A DNA stretch of 64,000 bases from Moraxella atlantae NBRC 14588 (GTDB lineage Bacteria; Pseudomonadota; Gammaproteobacteria; Pseudomonadales; Moraxellaceae), in assembly GCF_001591265.1 (NCBI RefSeq), contig NZ_BCUL01000001.1, positions 124,001 through 188,000 on the forward strand, in the 5' to 3' direction. Made by a program: the position numbers and the translations under genes. The notes under the pieces are model-generated. The model saw only the letters and a list, made by a program, of their open reading frames with translations, was not told the DNA's origin and ran no database searches. Shown here piece after piece: positions 9,592 through 18,379 of the stretch. Positions within the stretch are counted from its first letter, which is position 1. Every line of letters starts with the position of its first letter.

Positions 9592-10328
9592 GCATTGAAA
9601 TTCGTGATGTCAGCAAGCAGTTTGGGCAATTTACCGCCTTGCATCCGTTGAACTTGACCGTGCCGACGGGCAAACTGACCTCGTTGCTTGGTCCTTCAGG
9701 CTGTGGCAAAACCACGCTGCTACGTATCATTGCAGGGCTAGAGCTTGCCGATACGGGGCGGATTTTGTTTGATGGTGTAGATGTCACTGATGTGCCTGTG
9801 CAAAAGCGTCATATCGGTTTTATGTTTCAGCAATACGCGCTGTTTCGCCATATGACCGTACAGGACAACATCGCGTTTGGCTTAACGGTGATGCCAAAAA
9901 ACCAGCGCCCAAGCAAAGCGGAGATTGACAAAAAAGTCAACCATCTGCTTGAGCTTGTGCAGCTACCACAGACCGCCAATAAATATCCGCATCAGCTCTC
10001 GGGCGGGCAGCGACAGCGGATTGCTTTGGCACGCGCATTGGCGGTTGAACCCAAGTTACTATTGCTTGATGAGCCGTTTGGCGCGCTAGATGCCAAAGTG
10101 CGTAAGTCGTTGCGCGGTTGGCTGCGTGCTATTCATCATGAGTTGGGCATTACCAGTATTTTGGTCACCCATGACCAAGACGAAGCGGCAGAATTGTCCG
10201 ATGAAATCGTGGTGATGAATCACGGTGAGATCGTGCAAGTCGGCGATTATCAGCAGCTGATTCGTAACCCTGCCAATGCATTTGTTGCTGACTTTTTGCA
10301 AGAGGCACAAATCGAATACATGATTTAA
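9588..10328 (+). CDS. cysA: Sulfate ABC transporter ATPase CysA (short form)
   Basis: ATPase subunit of the sulfate importer. It has Walker [10 protein letters not shown] (35-43), a Q-loop in MFQQYALF, the ABC signature LSGGQ (137-141), Walker B LLLLDEP (157-163), the D-loop FGALD and the H-loop histidine in VTHDQDEA (H195). At 246 residues it stops right after the ATPase domain, whereas E. coli CysA has about 365 and carries a C-terminal TOBE-like regulatory domain. The gene ends naturally and the next signal is the csrA terminator, so the short length does not look like a local truncation. Assignment rests on both the sequence and the operon. Confidence 0.92.
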   Translation: MSIEIRDVSKQFGQFTALHPLNLTVPTGKLTSLLGPSGCGKTTLLRIIAGLELADTGRILFDGVDVTDVPVQKRHIGFMFQQYALFRHMTVQDNIAFGLTVMPKNQRPSKAEIDKKVNHLLELVQLPQTANKYPHQLSGGQRQRIALARALAVEPKLLLLDEPFGALDAKVRKSLRGWLRAIHHELGITSILVTHDQDEAAELSDEIVVMNHGEIVQVGDYQQLIRNPANAFVADFLQEAQIEYMI

Positions 10329-10372
10329 GCCAGTAAATTTTAAACCAGTATTAAAAATGATTGTCAACAAAA

Positions 10373-10403
10373 AGCCGCTGATACGCCAAAAATATCAGCG
10401 GCT
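10373..10403 (-). terminator. Terminator of csrA, shared with cysA
   Basis: A perfect 11-bp stem AGCCGCTGATA (10373-10383) pairs with TATCAGCGGCT (10393-10403). The T-run follows on the minus strand, so it is polarised for csrA. It lies 15 bases beyond the stop codon at 10419-10421 that ends csrA's shifted reading frame, and 101 bases beyond the stop of the unshifted frame. Confidence 0.82.
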
Positions 10404-10418
10404 GTTACTTTACAAATT

Positions 10419-10616
10419 TTAACGATTATAAAAATCGTCATCAAATGGGTTAAAATTTGGATTAAAGTTGCCTTGGTTGCCAACGCGTTGATTTTCCAAA
10501 TGGTTTAAGTCGCCATTACCATGTGGGGTATGGGGCACGCTGCGCTCACGGTGATCATAACCTGTTTGGTCATCAAAGCGTGAATAACTGCCTTGATAGC
10601 CTCGCTCGGCTGCAGG
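10419..10616 (-). pseudogene. Out-of-frame C-terminal extension of csrA
   Basis: Moving out of the csrA frame after the Tyr codon at 10621-10619 and skipping two bases (AT within a TATAT run) opens a frame of 65 codons. It continues the same Gly/Tyr/Asp/Arg/His-rich composition (for example [13 protein letters not shown] and NPFDDDFYNR) and stops at 10419-10421, just before the terminator. The in-frame version instead runs into an unrelated 37-residue tail. This is best explained by a 2-base insertion in an ancestral gene of about 147 codons; sequencing error or programmed shifting are alternatives. Confidence 0.7.
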
Positions 10617-10864
10617 ATATAACCGCGATCATTGTGGTGGCGGTCGTGGTAGCTGCGCTCATAGCCGTTGTCATAGGTGCCATCACCTTCAAAGCCTGTG
10701 CGCTCATGCAAAATGCGTTGATAAATCTCTTCACGGTGTACGGCAATGTCCTTGGGCGCATTAACACCCAAACGTACTTGATTGCCTTTGACACCCAATA
10801 CGGTGACGCTGACTTCATCACCAATCATCAAGGTTTCGCCGACTCGGCGGGTCAAAATTAACAT
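10505..10864 (-). CDS. csrA: Carbon storage regulator CsrA with extended, frameshifted tail
   Basis: RNA-binding post-transcriptional regulator. Residues 1-55 are a complete CsrA core ([18 protein letters not shown] at the start, [20 protein letters not shown] near its end), including the conserved N-terminal strand and the VHREEI region with the RNA-contacting Arg. Typical CsrA has 60-85 residues; this one is 119. Residues 56-82 form a Gly/Tyr/Asp/His-rich extension, then the frame changes character at about residue 83 because of an apparent 2-base insertion near 10617-10618. The core dimer should be intact. It lies downstream of lysC, an arrangement common in gammaproteobacteria. Confidence 0.92.
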   Translation of the reverse strand: MLILTRRVGETLMIGDEVSVTVLGVKGNQVRLGVNAPKDIAVHREEIYQRILHERTGFEGDGTYDNGYERSYHDRHHNDRGYILQPSEAIKAVIHALMTKQVMITVSAACPIPHMVMAT

Positions 10865-11067
10865 GCGTCACGCTCCTTATGTCGCCTTACTAGCAGACTT
10901 GCTGCTGCGGTGACTGACGCATTTGTTAATGCGCCTTATCATTATTTACCAAAAATTAGCCAACGTGGCACGGTTGCCATATGCCATACTGTTGCGATTG
11001 CCCATATCGCACAACATATAGTAAGGGTGTATCACGACCATCATTGGCTGTACTGACAAGCAGTATA
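10865..11067. other. Intergenic region upstream of csrA
   Basis: About 200 bases between the csrA start and the hairpin downstream of lysC. It must contain the csrA promoter, but I see no convincing -10/-35 pair, gene or repeat. Confidence 0.5.
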
Positions 11068-11113
11068 AAACAATCCACCGCCAAAACCAACTGAGGTTGG
11101 CATTTGGCGGTGG
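11068..11113 (-). terminator. Terminator-like two-part hairpin downstream of lysC
   Basis: The outer 11-bp stem CCACCGCCAAA (11075-11085) pairs with TTTGGCGGTGG (11103-11113). An inner stem CCAAC (11087-11091) pairs with GTTGG (11096-11100) around TGAG. On the minus strand it is followed by a T-rich stretch (ATTGTTTTAT) and lies about 85 bases after the lysC stop. Confidence 0.6.
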
Positions 11114-11198
11114 CAATGGCACAGTTTTAAAGCGGTCTTAAAAAAGCTGCGCGCCTTTAGCCCTTTAATCGGGGCATCTTGCTAAATTACAAGGCGGA

Positions 11199-12482
11199 TT
11201 ATAAGCCTGCAACCTTGCTTTCACCATCATTACGGTCAAGCCCGAATGCGGTATGCAATGCCTTGACAGCTTTTTCAAGCTGCTGCTCTTGGATAACCAC
11301 CGAGATTTTGATTTCGCTGGTTGAAATCATCTGAATATTGATGTTGTTTTCTGCCAACGTTTGGAACATTTGGCTTGCTACACCTGCGTGTGAGCGCATA
11401 CCAACACCCACCAGTGATACTTTAACCACTTTGTTATCACCAACAATTTCTTTGCCACCGATTTCTGCCAAGTGCTCCTGCAAAATCTGCATGGCTTTGT
11501 CATAATCGCCACGATTGACGGTAAAGCTAAAGTCCGTTGAGCCATTGCTTGACAAGTTTTGCAAAATCATGTCAATTTCGATGTTGGCTTGGCTGACAGG
11601 GCTGATAATCGCTGAGGCGATCCCAGGGCGGTCGGCAACACCGCGCACAACGATTTTGGCTTCGTCACGGTTAAACGCAATCCCTGAGATAATCGGCTGT
11701 TCCATCGTGTCTCCCTCGTCGGTGGTGATCAGTGTGCCCACCGTTTGTCTGAATGTGTCATCAAAGCTGCCGTCCACGTCTTCGTCAAAACTTGACAGCA
11801 CGCGCAGCGGTACTTGGTATTTACCTGCAAATTCTACCGCACGAATTTGTAAGACCTTTGAGCCAAGGCTTGCCATCTCTAGCATTTCTTCAAAGGTGAT
11901 TTTTGCCAGTTTTTTGGCTTTTGGCGTGACGCGTGGATCGGTGGTATATACGCCATCGACATCAGTATAGATTTGGCATTCATCCGCCGACAACGCCGCC
12001 GCCAGTGCCACACCTGTGGTGTCTGAGCCGCCACGCCCTAGGGTATTGATGTCGCCGTGGTCATCAATACCCTGAAAACCTGCTACCACAACCACCATGT
12101 TTGCGTCCAGCGCGCTGCGGATTTGGCTATCATCGATGTGTTGAATACGCGCCTTGGTGTGGCTGCTATCGGTGCGAATCGCCACCTGTCCGCCTGTCAT
12201 TGACTTGGCATTGACGCCCAAGTCTTTAAGTGCCATTGCCAACAGCGCAATCGATACTTGCTCGCCCGTTGAAACCATCTGGTCGTATTCGCGCGGGTCG
12301 GGCTTTGCGCTGACTTGTTTGGCAAGGTCAATCAAGCGGTTGGTTTCACCGCTCATCGCCGATACCACCACCACAATTTGGTGCCCGTGGTCGTGCCAAC
12401 GTTTGACGCGCTGCGCAACGTTTTTGATGCGCTCCACGCTACCCATCGACGTGCCGCCGTATTTTTGCACGATTAACGCCAT
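11199..12482 (-). CDS. lysC: Aspartate kinase
   Basis: Aspartokinase catalyses the first step from aspartate to lysine, threonine, methionine and diaminopimelate. The N-terminal amino-acid kinase domain begins VQKYGGTSMGS and includes GRGGSDTTGVALAAAL. Two C-terminal ACT domains (about 265-420) carry the feedback-control region, with VKVSLVGVGMRSHAGV and NINIQMISTSEIKISVV. At 427 residues it is a monofunctional lysine/threonine-regulated type, not fused to homoserine dehydrogenase. It lies upstream of csrA on the same strand. No lysine riboswitch was recognised in the 184 bases upstream. Confidence 0.95.
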   Translation of the reverse strand: MALIVQKYGGTSMGSVERIKNVAQRVKRWHDHGHQIVVVVSAMSGETNRLIDLAKQVSAKPDPREYDQMVSTGEQVSIALLAMALKDLGVNAKSMTGGQVAIRTDSSHTKARIQHIDDSQIRSALDANMVVVVAGFQGIDDHGDINTLGRGGSDTTGVALAAALSADECQIYTDVDGVYTTDPRVTPKAKKLAKITFEEMLEMASLGSKVLQIRAVEFAGKYQVPLRVLSSFDEDVDGSFDDTFRQTVGTLITTDEGDTMEQPIISGIAFNRDEAKIVVRGVADRPGIASAIISPVSQANIEIDMILQNLSSNGSTDFSFTVNRGDYDKAMQILQEHLAEIGGKEIVGDNKVVKVSLVGVGMRSHAGVASQMFQTLAENNINIQMISTSEIKISVVIQEQQLEKAVKALHTAFGLDRNDGESKVAGL

Positions 12483-12666
12483 AGCTCCCCCAATCTTAAG
12501 ACCTTGCTAAAAACCGTGTGCTAAACAGCACAAATATGCCAAAGAGCACAGAAAAGTGCACATTGTAGCACCGCACGCGCGCGGCTAAAAGCTATTTGGC
12601 GGTATTTTTGCAGCAAAGTGCATGCAAAAAAGTTAAGCCTGTGCCAACCGCCGTTTATCAGTCGGC

Positions 12667-14958
12667 TTAACGTGCAGGTTTGTGGCGCAATGCCCACGCG
12701 CGATGAATCGGGCGTTTGGCATCAAAATCAAAGCCAATCGTGCGGTGGGTCAGATCTTCAACGGCGTAGCGCGCGCTTAATGTATCATCGAGGGTAAATT
12801 TGCTAAAGTTATTGGAAAAATACACCACACCATCGGCACTAAGGCGGTTCATCGCACGGTTGATTAACGCTGCGTGGTCACGTTGTACATCAAACGTGCC
12901 TTTAAATTTTTTGGAGTTTGAAAACGTTGGCGGATCAATAAAAATCACGTCGTATTGTTCGCTGTGGTTTTTGAGCCAGTCAAACACATCGGCGGCGATA
13001 AACTGATATGCCGCGTTTTCGGCTAAACCGTTTAGGGCAAAATTTTTGCGCCCCCAATCCAAATAATTTTGCGATAAATCCACGCTGAGCACTTGCTTAG
13101 CACCGCCTAGTGCCGCGTGTACGCTTGCGCTTGCGGTATAGGCAAACAGGTTAAGCACACGTTTGCCGCGCGCGCTGTTGGCAATTAGTTGACGCATCGG
13201 GCGGTGGTCAAGGAACAACCCTGTGTCCAAATAATCGCTAAAATTGACCAAAAAATATGCCGTTTGTCCGCCACTGCTAGGCTCATTGACAACAAAAAAC
13301 TTGCCTGTGTTGTTCTTTTTGTCGTACTGCTCATTGCCCGATTGGCGTGCGCGCGTTTTGATAAACGTCTGCTCACGGTTTACGCCCAATACCTCGCGAA
13401 TGCCAACCAACGCCAAATTAAAGCGTTTTTTGGCAACCTCGGCATCAATGGACTTAGGCGCGGCGTATTCTTGCACGTGGACAAAATTACCGTACACATC
13501 AACAGCAACTTTAAAATCGGGCAAATCCGCGTCATAAATGCGTAAGTTGGTTACGTCTTGTTTGAGCGCGTTTTTTTTGAGATTGGCTAAATTTTTTTGT
13601 AAGCGGTTAACAAAGTCTTGCCCACCTTCTAGGGTAACCTCGTGCTTTTGGTAGCCTTCGATAATGCTGGGCGCAGGCTGGGTATTGAGCTGCCCTGAGC
13701 GAAAATACACAGTCAAAGCACCGTTGTGGCAACGCATGGTTTGCGGGTCAAGCAGCGGCAGGGTATCGGCGTGTTCTACCTTGCCTGCCAACACGCCCAC
13801 CGTAACAGGGTGGGTATCTGCGGCAAAAATCTGCTGCAAACGCTTGCCAAAACCTTGATATAGCGGCTTGATCAGCGGCTCATCACCAAGGCGTTCGCCA
13901 TACGGTGGGTTGGTGATGACAAGCGGCTGTTGCCAGTCAGTCGGGCGGCGGTCATTGCTTGCGGCGGCATCAAGCGCGCGCGGTAGGCTTGCTAATGCGC
14001 GCTGCTGCAAGGTGATTTGTGGCAACAACGCGCCAAGCCCTGCTGCCATCAAGTTTTTGTGGGTTGCCTTGATGGCTTGCGCATCAGCATCTAGTCCAAC
14101 CACACAAAAACGTCCTGCTGCCAAGTCCTCGCGCACACGCGCCAAGCCATCGCCAAAACGCTGACTTGCAGCATTGACCAACTGCTGCCACAGTGCGCCA
14201 TCATGTGCTTGCCATGCATAAAAACCAAACTGCCGCTCGGCTTTGTCCAGCCCAACGGCGTAATCGGCACGCATCAGCAATGCCTCAATCAGCAATGTAC
14301 CCGAACCACACATCGGGTCAATCAGCGCATCATACGCTGTTTGGTGAAAATCGACAGCATACAGCAGCGCGGCGGCAAGGTTTTCTTTAAGCGGTGCATC
14401 GGTCATCGCCGCACGGTAGCCACGGCGGTGCAAACTGGTACCCGACAAATCCAACGCCAACTCGGCGGATTTTTCACCCACTTGCGCAACAATGGCAAAA
14501 TCAGGCTGCTTATCGACATTTGGGCGGCTGCCAAAGCGCGCATTAAACTGGTCGGCAATCGCATCTTTGATGCGCAACATGGCAAACTGCTGATTGGCAG
14601 TAACGCGCTTATCCAATGACAAACGAATGGCAAAAGTTTGCTCAACGCCAAACCATGCAGACCAATCCACCGTGCTGGCAAACTGATACAACTGTTCGGC
14701 AATATCGCCTGCTTGCAGCGGCGTTTGCGCCAACGGCAACAGCACGCGTGAGGCAACGCGCGACCACAAACACACACGGTAAATATCGGCAAGGGTCAAA
14801 TCGGCGTGTAGCCGTCCTGTGCGCTCAACCGTTGCAGCGATATCAAGGCTGGCAAGCTCACGCATCAAAGGCTGCTCAAGCCCATCGGCACATGTGATGA
14901 TAATTTGCCAACGTTCGGTGGTGGAATGCGGCGGGTTAGAGGTGGCGGTATCGGTCAT
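12667..14958 (-). CDS. rlmL: Bifunctional 23S rRNA methyltransferase RlmKL
   Basis: Fused methyltransferase that makes m2G2445 (RlmL half) and m7G2069 (RlmK half) in 23S rRNA. Residues about 15-190 hold the THUMP and ferredoxin-like RNA-binding region. The first catalytic domain has the amino-methyltransferase motif NPPYGERLG starting at N350 and the SAM site around ALIDPMCGSGTLLIEA. The second domain has VLNLFAYTASASVHAALGGA and IDPPTFSNS (Asp near 675). Length 763 is slightly above E. coli RlmKL (702). The gene is monocistronic as far as can be seen and divergent from pheA. Confidence 0.94.
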   Translation of the reverse strand: MTDTATSNPPHSTTERWQIIITCADGLEQPLMRELASLDIAATVERTGRLHADLTLADIYRVCLWSRVASRVLLPLAQTPLQAGDIAEQLYQFASTVDWSAWFGVEQTFAIRLSLDKRVTANQQFAMLRIKDAIADQFNARFGSRPNVDKQPDFAIVAQVGEKSAELALDLSGTSLHRRGYRAAMTDAPLKENLAAALLYAVDFHQTAYDALIDPMCGSGTLLIEALLMRADYAVGLDKAERQFGFYAWQAHDGALWQQLVNAASQRFGDGLARVREDLAAGRFCVVGLDADAQAIKATHKNLMAAGLGALLPQITLQQRALASLPRALDAAASNDRRPTDWQQPLVITNPPYGERLGDEPLIKPLYQGFGKRLQQIFAADTHPVTVGVLAGKVEHADTLPLLDPQTMRCHNGALTVYFRSGQLNTQPAPSIIEGYQKHEVTLEGGQDFVNRLQKNLANLKKNALKQDVTNLRIYDADLPDFKVAVDVYGNFVHVQEYAAPKSIDAEVAKKRFNLALVGIREVLGVNREQTFIKTRARQSGNEQYDKKNNTGKFFVVNEPSSGGQTAYFLVNFSDYLDTGLFLDHRPMRQLIANSARGKRVLNLFAYTASASVHAALGGAKQVLSVDLSQNYLDWGRKNFALNGLAENAAYQFIAADVFDWLKNHSEQYDVIFIDPPTFSNSKKFKGTFDVQRDHAALINRAMNRLSADGVVYFSNNFSKFTLDDTLSARYAVEDLTHRTIGFDFDAKRPIHRAWALRHKPAR

Positions 14959-15030
14959 AACATTCGCTTAGCGGCTGCTGTTGGGAGGTTAAATTAATTA
15001 AATAACCAAAGCGTTAGATAAAAGATGGCG

Positions 15031-15039
15031 ATTATAACA
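15031..15039 (-). promoter_or_regulatory. Extended -10 promoter of rlmKL
   Basis: On the minus strand TGTTATAAT forms an extended -10 element ending 73 bases upstream of the rlmKL start; no good -35 is visible. Confidence 0.45.
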
Positions 15040-15144
15040 TTTATCAAGCACTTGCGTAGATTAAATTGGCGCTTTAAACCGCGTGATGTTGGTGGTATGC
15101 AGTTATAGCGTTTTGATGCGCGATATTTTAAACACTTAAAAATG

Positions 15145-15223
15145 CGCACAAGCCTAAAAAATTCGCACAAGCCTAAATAGTGTGCTAGTATTCGACTTTA
15201 TTAACATCAACATTAACATCAAC
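15145..15223. repeat. Two short direct repeats upstream of pheA
   Basis: CGCACAAGCCTAAA occurs at 15145-15158 and 15164-15177. A perfect 12-bp tandem ATTAACATCAAC occurs at 15200-15211 and 15212-15223. Both lie in the 331-base rlmKL-pheA intergenic region, which otherwise holds only the divergent promoters. Confidence 0.7.
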
Positions 15224-15289
15224 GATTGCATAGTTTTTCAGCCAAGTGTAAATTTTCCAATCTTAAAACTGACAACATTTCATCAAACC

Positions 15290-16429
15290 ATGAGCCAAGC
15301 CGACACCAACACCCAACAAACCGACCAACAAAATACCCAAGCATCGTCGCCACAAGATTTAGCCGAGCTGCGCCAACAGATTGACGCGGTTGATGCCCAA
15401 ATTCAAACGTTGATTAATCACCGTGCGCGCCTTGCCATTGACGTGGCAAGCATCAAAAAACAAAGCGATGAATCGCCCGTTTTTTATCGCCCTGAGCGTG
15501 AGGCGCAGGTGCTAAGCAACGTCATGATACGCAACACTGGTCCTTTACCTGCCGATAAAATGGCGCGGCTATTTCGTGAAATCATGTCGGCATGCCTTGA
15601 TTTAGAAGCGCCACAAAAAATCGCTTATCTAGGGCCTGCTGGCACGTTTACCCATGCTGCCGCGCTCAAGCATTTTGGTAAGGCTGCCACCACCATGCCA
15701 TTGGCAACGATTAGCGATGTGTTTCGCGAGGTTGAATCGGGCGCGGCGATGTATGGCGTGGTGCCTGTTGAAAATTCATCTGAAGGCGTGGTCAATCACA
15801 CATTAGACGGGTTTTTGACCTCAGAATTACACATCATCGGCGAGGTGGAGTTGCCGATTCATCACCAGTTTTTGGTGGCTGAGCACACCAAGGTGGCAGG
15901 GCTGTCTAAGATTTATGCCCATCAGCAAGCGTTGGCGCAATGTCGGCAGTGGCTTGATACGCATTATCCAAACGTTGAGCGTGTAGCATTGTCAAGCAAT
16001 GGCGAGGCGGCAAGACGGCTTAAAAGTGAATGGCACTCTGCCGCGATTGCAGGCGATGTTGCCGCCAGTGAATACGGGCTGCACAAGTTGTATGAAAATA
16101 TCGAGGACAACCCTGCCAACACCACACGGTTTTTGATCATCGGGCGTGAACGTGTCGCGCCATCGGGGCAGGATAAAACCTCGATTTTGGTGTCTGCCAA
16201 AGACCAGGCAGGCGCACTGATTCAGATTTTGCAGCCACTTGCCAAGCACGGTGTGTCGATGACCAGTATCGAGACGCGCCCTGAGCGTCCAAACAAGTGG
16301 GCGTATGTGTTTTTTATTGACATGCTAGGGCATATTGAGGATACGGCATTGCAAGCGGCGTTGGATGAAATTCGCCCCAATGTCAAAGATTTACGCGTGC
16401 TGGGTTCATACCCCAAAGCGGTGCTTTAA
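15290..16429 (+). CDS. pheA: Chorismate mutase / prephenate dehydratase (P-protein)
   Basis: Bifunctional enzyme taking chorismate to prephenate and then to phenylpyruvate for phenylalanine synthesis. A polar leader of about 20 residues precedes an AroQ chorismate mutase domain (LRQQIDAVDAQIQTLINHRARLA). The dehydratase domain follows (IAYLGPAGTFTHAAA, VPVENSSEGVVNHTLD, and the catalytic TTRFLIIG). A C-terminal ACT domain (KTSILVSAKDQAGALIQIL, SIETRP) binds phenylalanine. I chose the ATG at 15290; a GTG frame from 15182 would add an unlikely Asn/Ile-rich leader encoded by repeats. It heads a rightward aromatic-biosynthesis cluster. Confidence 0.95.
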   Translation: MSQADTNTQQTDQQNTQASSPQDLAELRQQIDAVDAQIQTLINHRARLAIDVASIKKQSDESPVFYRPEREAQVLSNVMIRNTGPLPADKMARLFREIMSACLDLEAPQKIAYLGPAGTFTHAAALKHFGKAATTMPLATISDVFREVESGAAMYGVVPVENSSEGVVNHTLDGFLTSELHIIGEVELPIHHQFLVAEHTKVAGLSKIYAHQQALAQCRQWLDTHYPNVERVALSSNGEAARRLKSEWHSAAIAGDVAASEYGLHKLYENIEDNPANTTRFLIIGRERVAPSGQDKTSILVSAKDQAGALIQILQPLAKHGVSMTSIETRPERPNKWAYVFFIDMLGHIEDTALQAALDEIRPNVKDLRVLGSYPKAVL

Positions 16430-16485
16430 CCAAAACTGCGTGGTAAATGTACCCAACCAAAACGCTTGATGAACAAGGCTAAACA

Positions 16486-17076
16486 ATGCCAGCGACCACA
16501 CACTTTAATGGGCAAATTGACAGACAAGATGGTCAAATTGGTGCGCAACATGTTTTGCGGTTTTGGTTTGACCCCACCACCAAGCCGCTGTGGTTTGCCA
16601 AAGATGCGGATTTTGATGCACGTCTGACCGCGCAGTTTTTGCCAACCTTGCAAGCGGCAAAACGTGGTGAGCTGTACGCGTGGCGCACAACCTTGCACGG
16701 GCGTTTGGCGGAAATCATCGTGCTGGATCAGTTTTCGCGCAATATCTATCGCGATACGCCGCAAGCCTTTGCCCAAGATGGTATGGCACTGGTTTTGGCG
16801 CAGGCATTGGTCGGGCAGGCGGATTTTGCCCTGCTTGAGCAAGCAGCGCGTAATTTTGCCTTGATGCCATTTATGCACGCTGAGTCGTTGATGATTCATG
16901 ACGCAGCAGAGCCGTTGTTTTGCCGATATGCCGATGACACAACGCAAGAATACGAGCGCAAGCACCGTGCGATCATTGCGTGTTTTGGGCGTTATCCGCA
17001 CCGCAATGCTGTGTTGGGGCGTACCTCAAGCGCGGCGGAGTTGGCATTTTTGCAGCAGCCTGATTCGTCATTTTGA
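16486..17076 (+). CDS. DUF924 family protein
   Basis: Protein of 196 residues with the DUF924 (YP_-type helical, TPR-like) signatures: VLRFWFD near the N-terminus, LAEIIVLDQFSRNIYRDTPQAFAQD in the centre, and FALMPFMHAESL followed by a FGRYPHRNAVLGR motif. The family is widespread in proteobacteria and has no assigned biochemical role. It lies between pheA and hisC in the same direction, 56 bases after pheA and 109 before hisC. It may share a transcript, but a metabolic link to aromatic synthesis is not shown. Confidence 0.88.
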   Translation: MPATTHFNGQIDRQDGQIGAQHVLRFWFDPTTKPLWFAKDADFDARLTAQFLPTLQAAKRGELYAWRTTLHGRLAEIIVLDQFSRNIYRDTPQAFAQDGMALVLAQALVGQADFALLEQAARNFALMPFMHAESLMIHDAAEPLFCRYADDTTQEYERKHRAIIACFGRYPHRNAVLGRTSSAAELAFLQQPDSSF

Positions 17077-17185
17077 TGGTAGGTATTGTGCTTGCCAGCT
17101 GTACGTGCCCAGCTGTACGTGCAATGTGTTTAGTTTGTCTAGGTGTTAAATTTGTTTAGTTTTGACTGTACAAGACAAGGTTTTT

Positions 17186-18337
17186 ATGTCAGCCGCTCGC
17201 TCAGATTTGTCTTATTTTGATTTGCCCCCATCGGACGCGCCCCACCTACAAGGTTTAGATGCGTTGCAGGTGTATGAGGCAGATGTCACACGTGAGGATA
17301 TCATCCGCGAGTACGGCGTGCAGGCGGACGATATCGTCAAGTTATCAAGCAATGAAAACCCGTTGGGTTGTTCGCCACATGTGACGTTGGCGGTGGCATT
17401 GCAGCTTGGTGCGTTATCGCGCTATCCTGATGGGGCAGGCGTGACCTTGCGCCAGTATTTGGGCGATTTTCATGGGGTGAGCGCCGATTGTGTGACGTTG
17501 GCAAACGGTGCGCAAGATTTGTTGGCGTTGTTGGCGGCGGCAACGCTGAGTACAGCTGATGGCAAAAATCAAAACGCGCGCATGGTGTACGCGCAATATG
17601 CGTTGTCAGACTATCAGTTGGCCAGTCTCAATGTGACACAGCAAGCGGTGTGTGTACCTGCGCAGCAATACGGGCATGACCTTGCCGCGATGGCAGAGGT
17701 GATCAACGCCACGCCCGAGTGTCGTTTGGTGTTGCTTGCCAATCCCAACAACCCAACAGGTACGCTACTGACCGCCGAGGCGATTGCCAAGTTTGTCGCG
17801 CGTGTGCCATCATCGGTGTTGGTGGTGATTGATGAAGCGTATATCGAATTTACGCCCAAACAAACCAGTGTGCGCTTGACACAAACTTTTGATAACGTGG
17901 TGATTTTACGTACATTTTCAAAAGCGTATGGGCTGGCAGGTTTAAAAGTTGGCTATGCAATCAGCTCGCCTGTGCTGGCTGAGTTACTTAAGCTGTCGCG
18001 CCAAGCGATGGGCGCAAACGTGTTGGCATTGGCAGCGGCGCAAGCGGCATTGGCAGACCAAACGTTTTTGACAGATTATTTGGCGTTTAATGCTGAGCAG
18101 CGGCAAGCGTTGTATAAAGGTTTGGATAGTTTGGGCATTGAGTTTGTGCCATCGGTGGCAAATTTTGTCATGGTCAATGTTGGTGATGGGCAAACGGTGT
18201 ATCAAGCGTTGCTTGAACAAGGCATCGTTGTGCGCGTGCTTAGTGGCTATGGTCTAGACGCGTGGATTCGCGTTAGTGTCGGGCTGCCTGAGGAAAACAA
18301 CCGCTTTTTGGATACCTTGGCGCAAGTGCTGGCGTAA
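17186..18337 (+). CDS. hisC: Histidinol-phosphate / aromatic aminotransferase
   Basis: PLP-dependent class I/II aminotransferase, 383 residues. It shows the HisC pattern: VKLSSNENPLG near residue 52, NPNNPTGTLL near 186, VVIDEAYIEF, and the Schiff-base lysine in FSKAYGLAGLKVGY (K246). HisC-type enzymes act on histidinol phosphate, and many also transaminate aromatic keto acids. Placement directly before tyrA-aroA and after pheA supports a role in the last step of Phe/Tyr synthesis. The ATG at 17186 follows AAGG at good spacing; a TTG eight codons upstream is less likely. Confidence 0.9.
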   Translation: MSAARSDLSYFDLPPSDAPHLQGLDALQVYEADVTREDIIREYGVQADDIVKLSSNENPLGCSPHVTLAVALQLGALSRYPDGAGVTLRQYLGDFHGVSADCVTLANGAQDLLALLAAATLSTADGKNQNARMVYAQYALSDYQLASLNVTQQAVCVPAQQYGHDLAAMAEVINATPECRLVLLANPNNPTGTLLTAEAIAKFVARVPSSVLVVIDEAYIEFTPKQTSVRLTQTFDNVVILRTFSKAYGLAGLKVGYAISSPVLAELLKLSRQAMGANVLALAAAQAALADQTFLTDYLAFNAEQRQALYKGLDSLGIEFVPSVANFVMVNVGDGQTVYQALLEQGIVVRVLSGYGLDAWIRVSVGLPEENNRFLDTLAQVLA

Positions 18338-18379
18338 GTTGTAAAATTTTAATGTAGTTGGGTAGTACAATTGGCTGTT

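Noticed and set aside
12483-12666. Lysine riboswitch upstream of lysC
   Set aside because: The region is short and shows none of the conserved L-box segments.
15182-15289. Longer pheA start, or a phenylalanine leader peptide
   Set aside because: The leader frame has a weak GTG start, is rich in Asn/Ile from a 12-bp repeat, has no Phe run and no attenuator hairpin.
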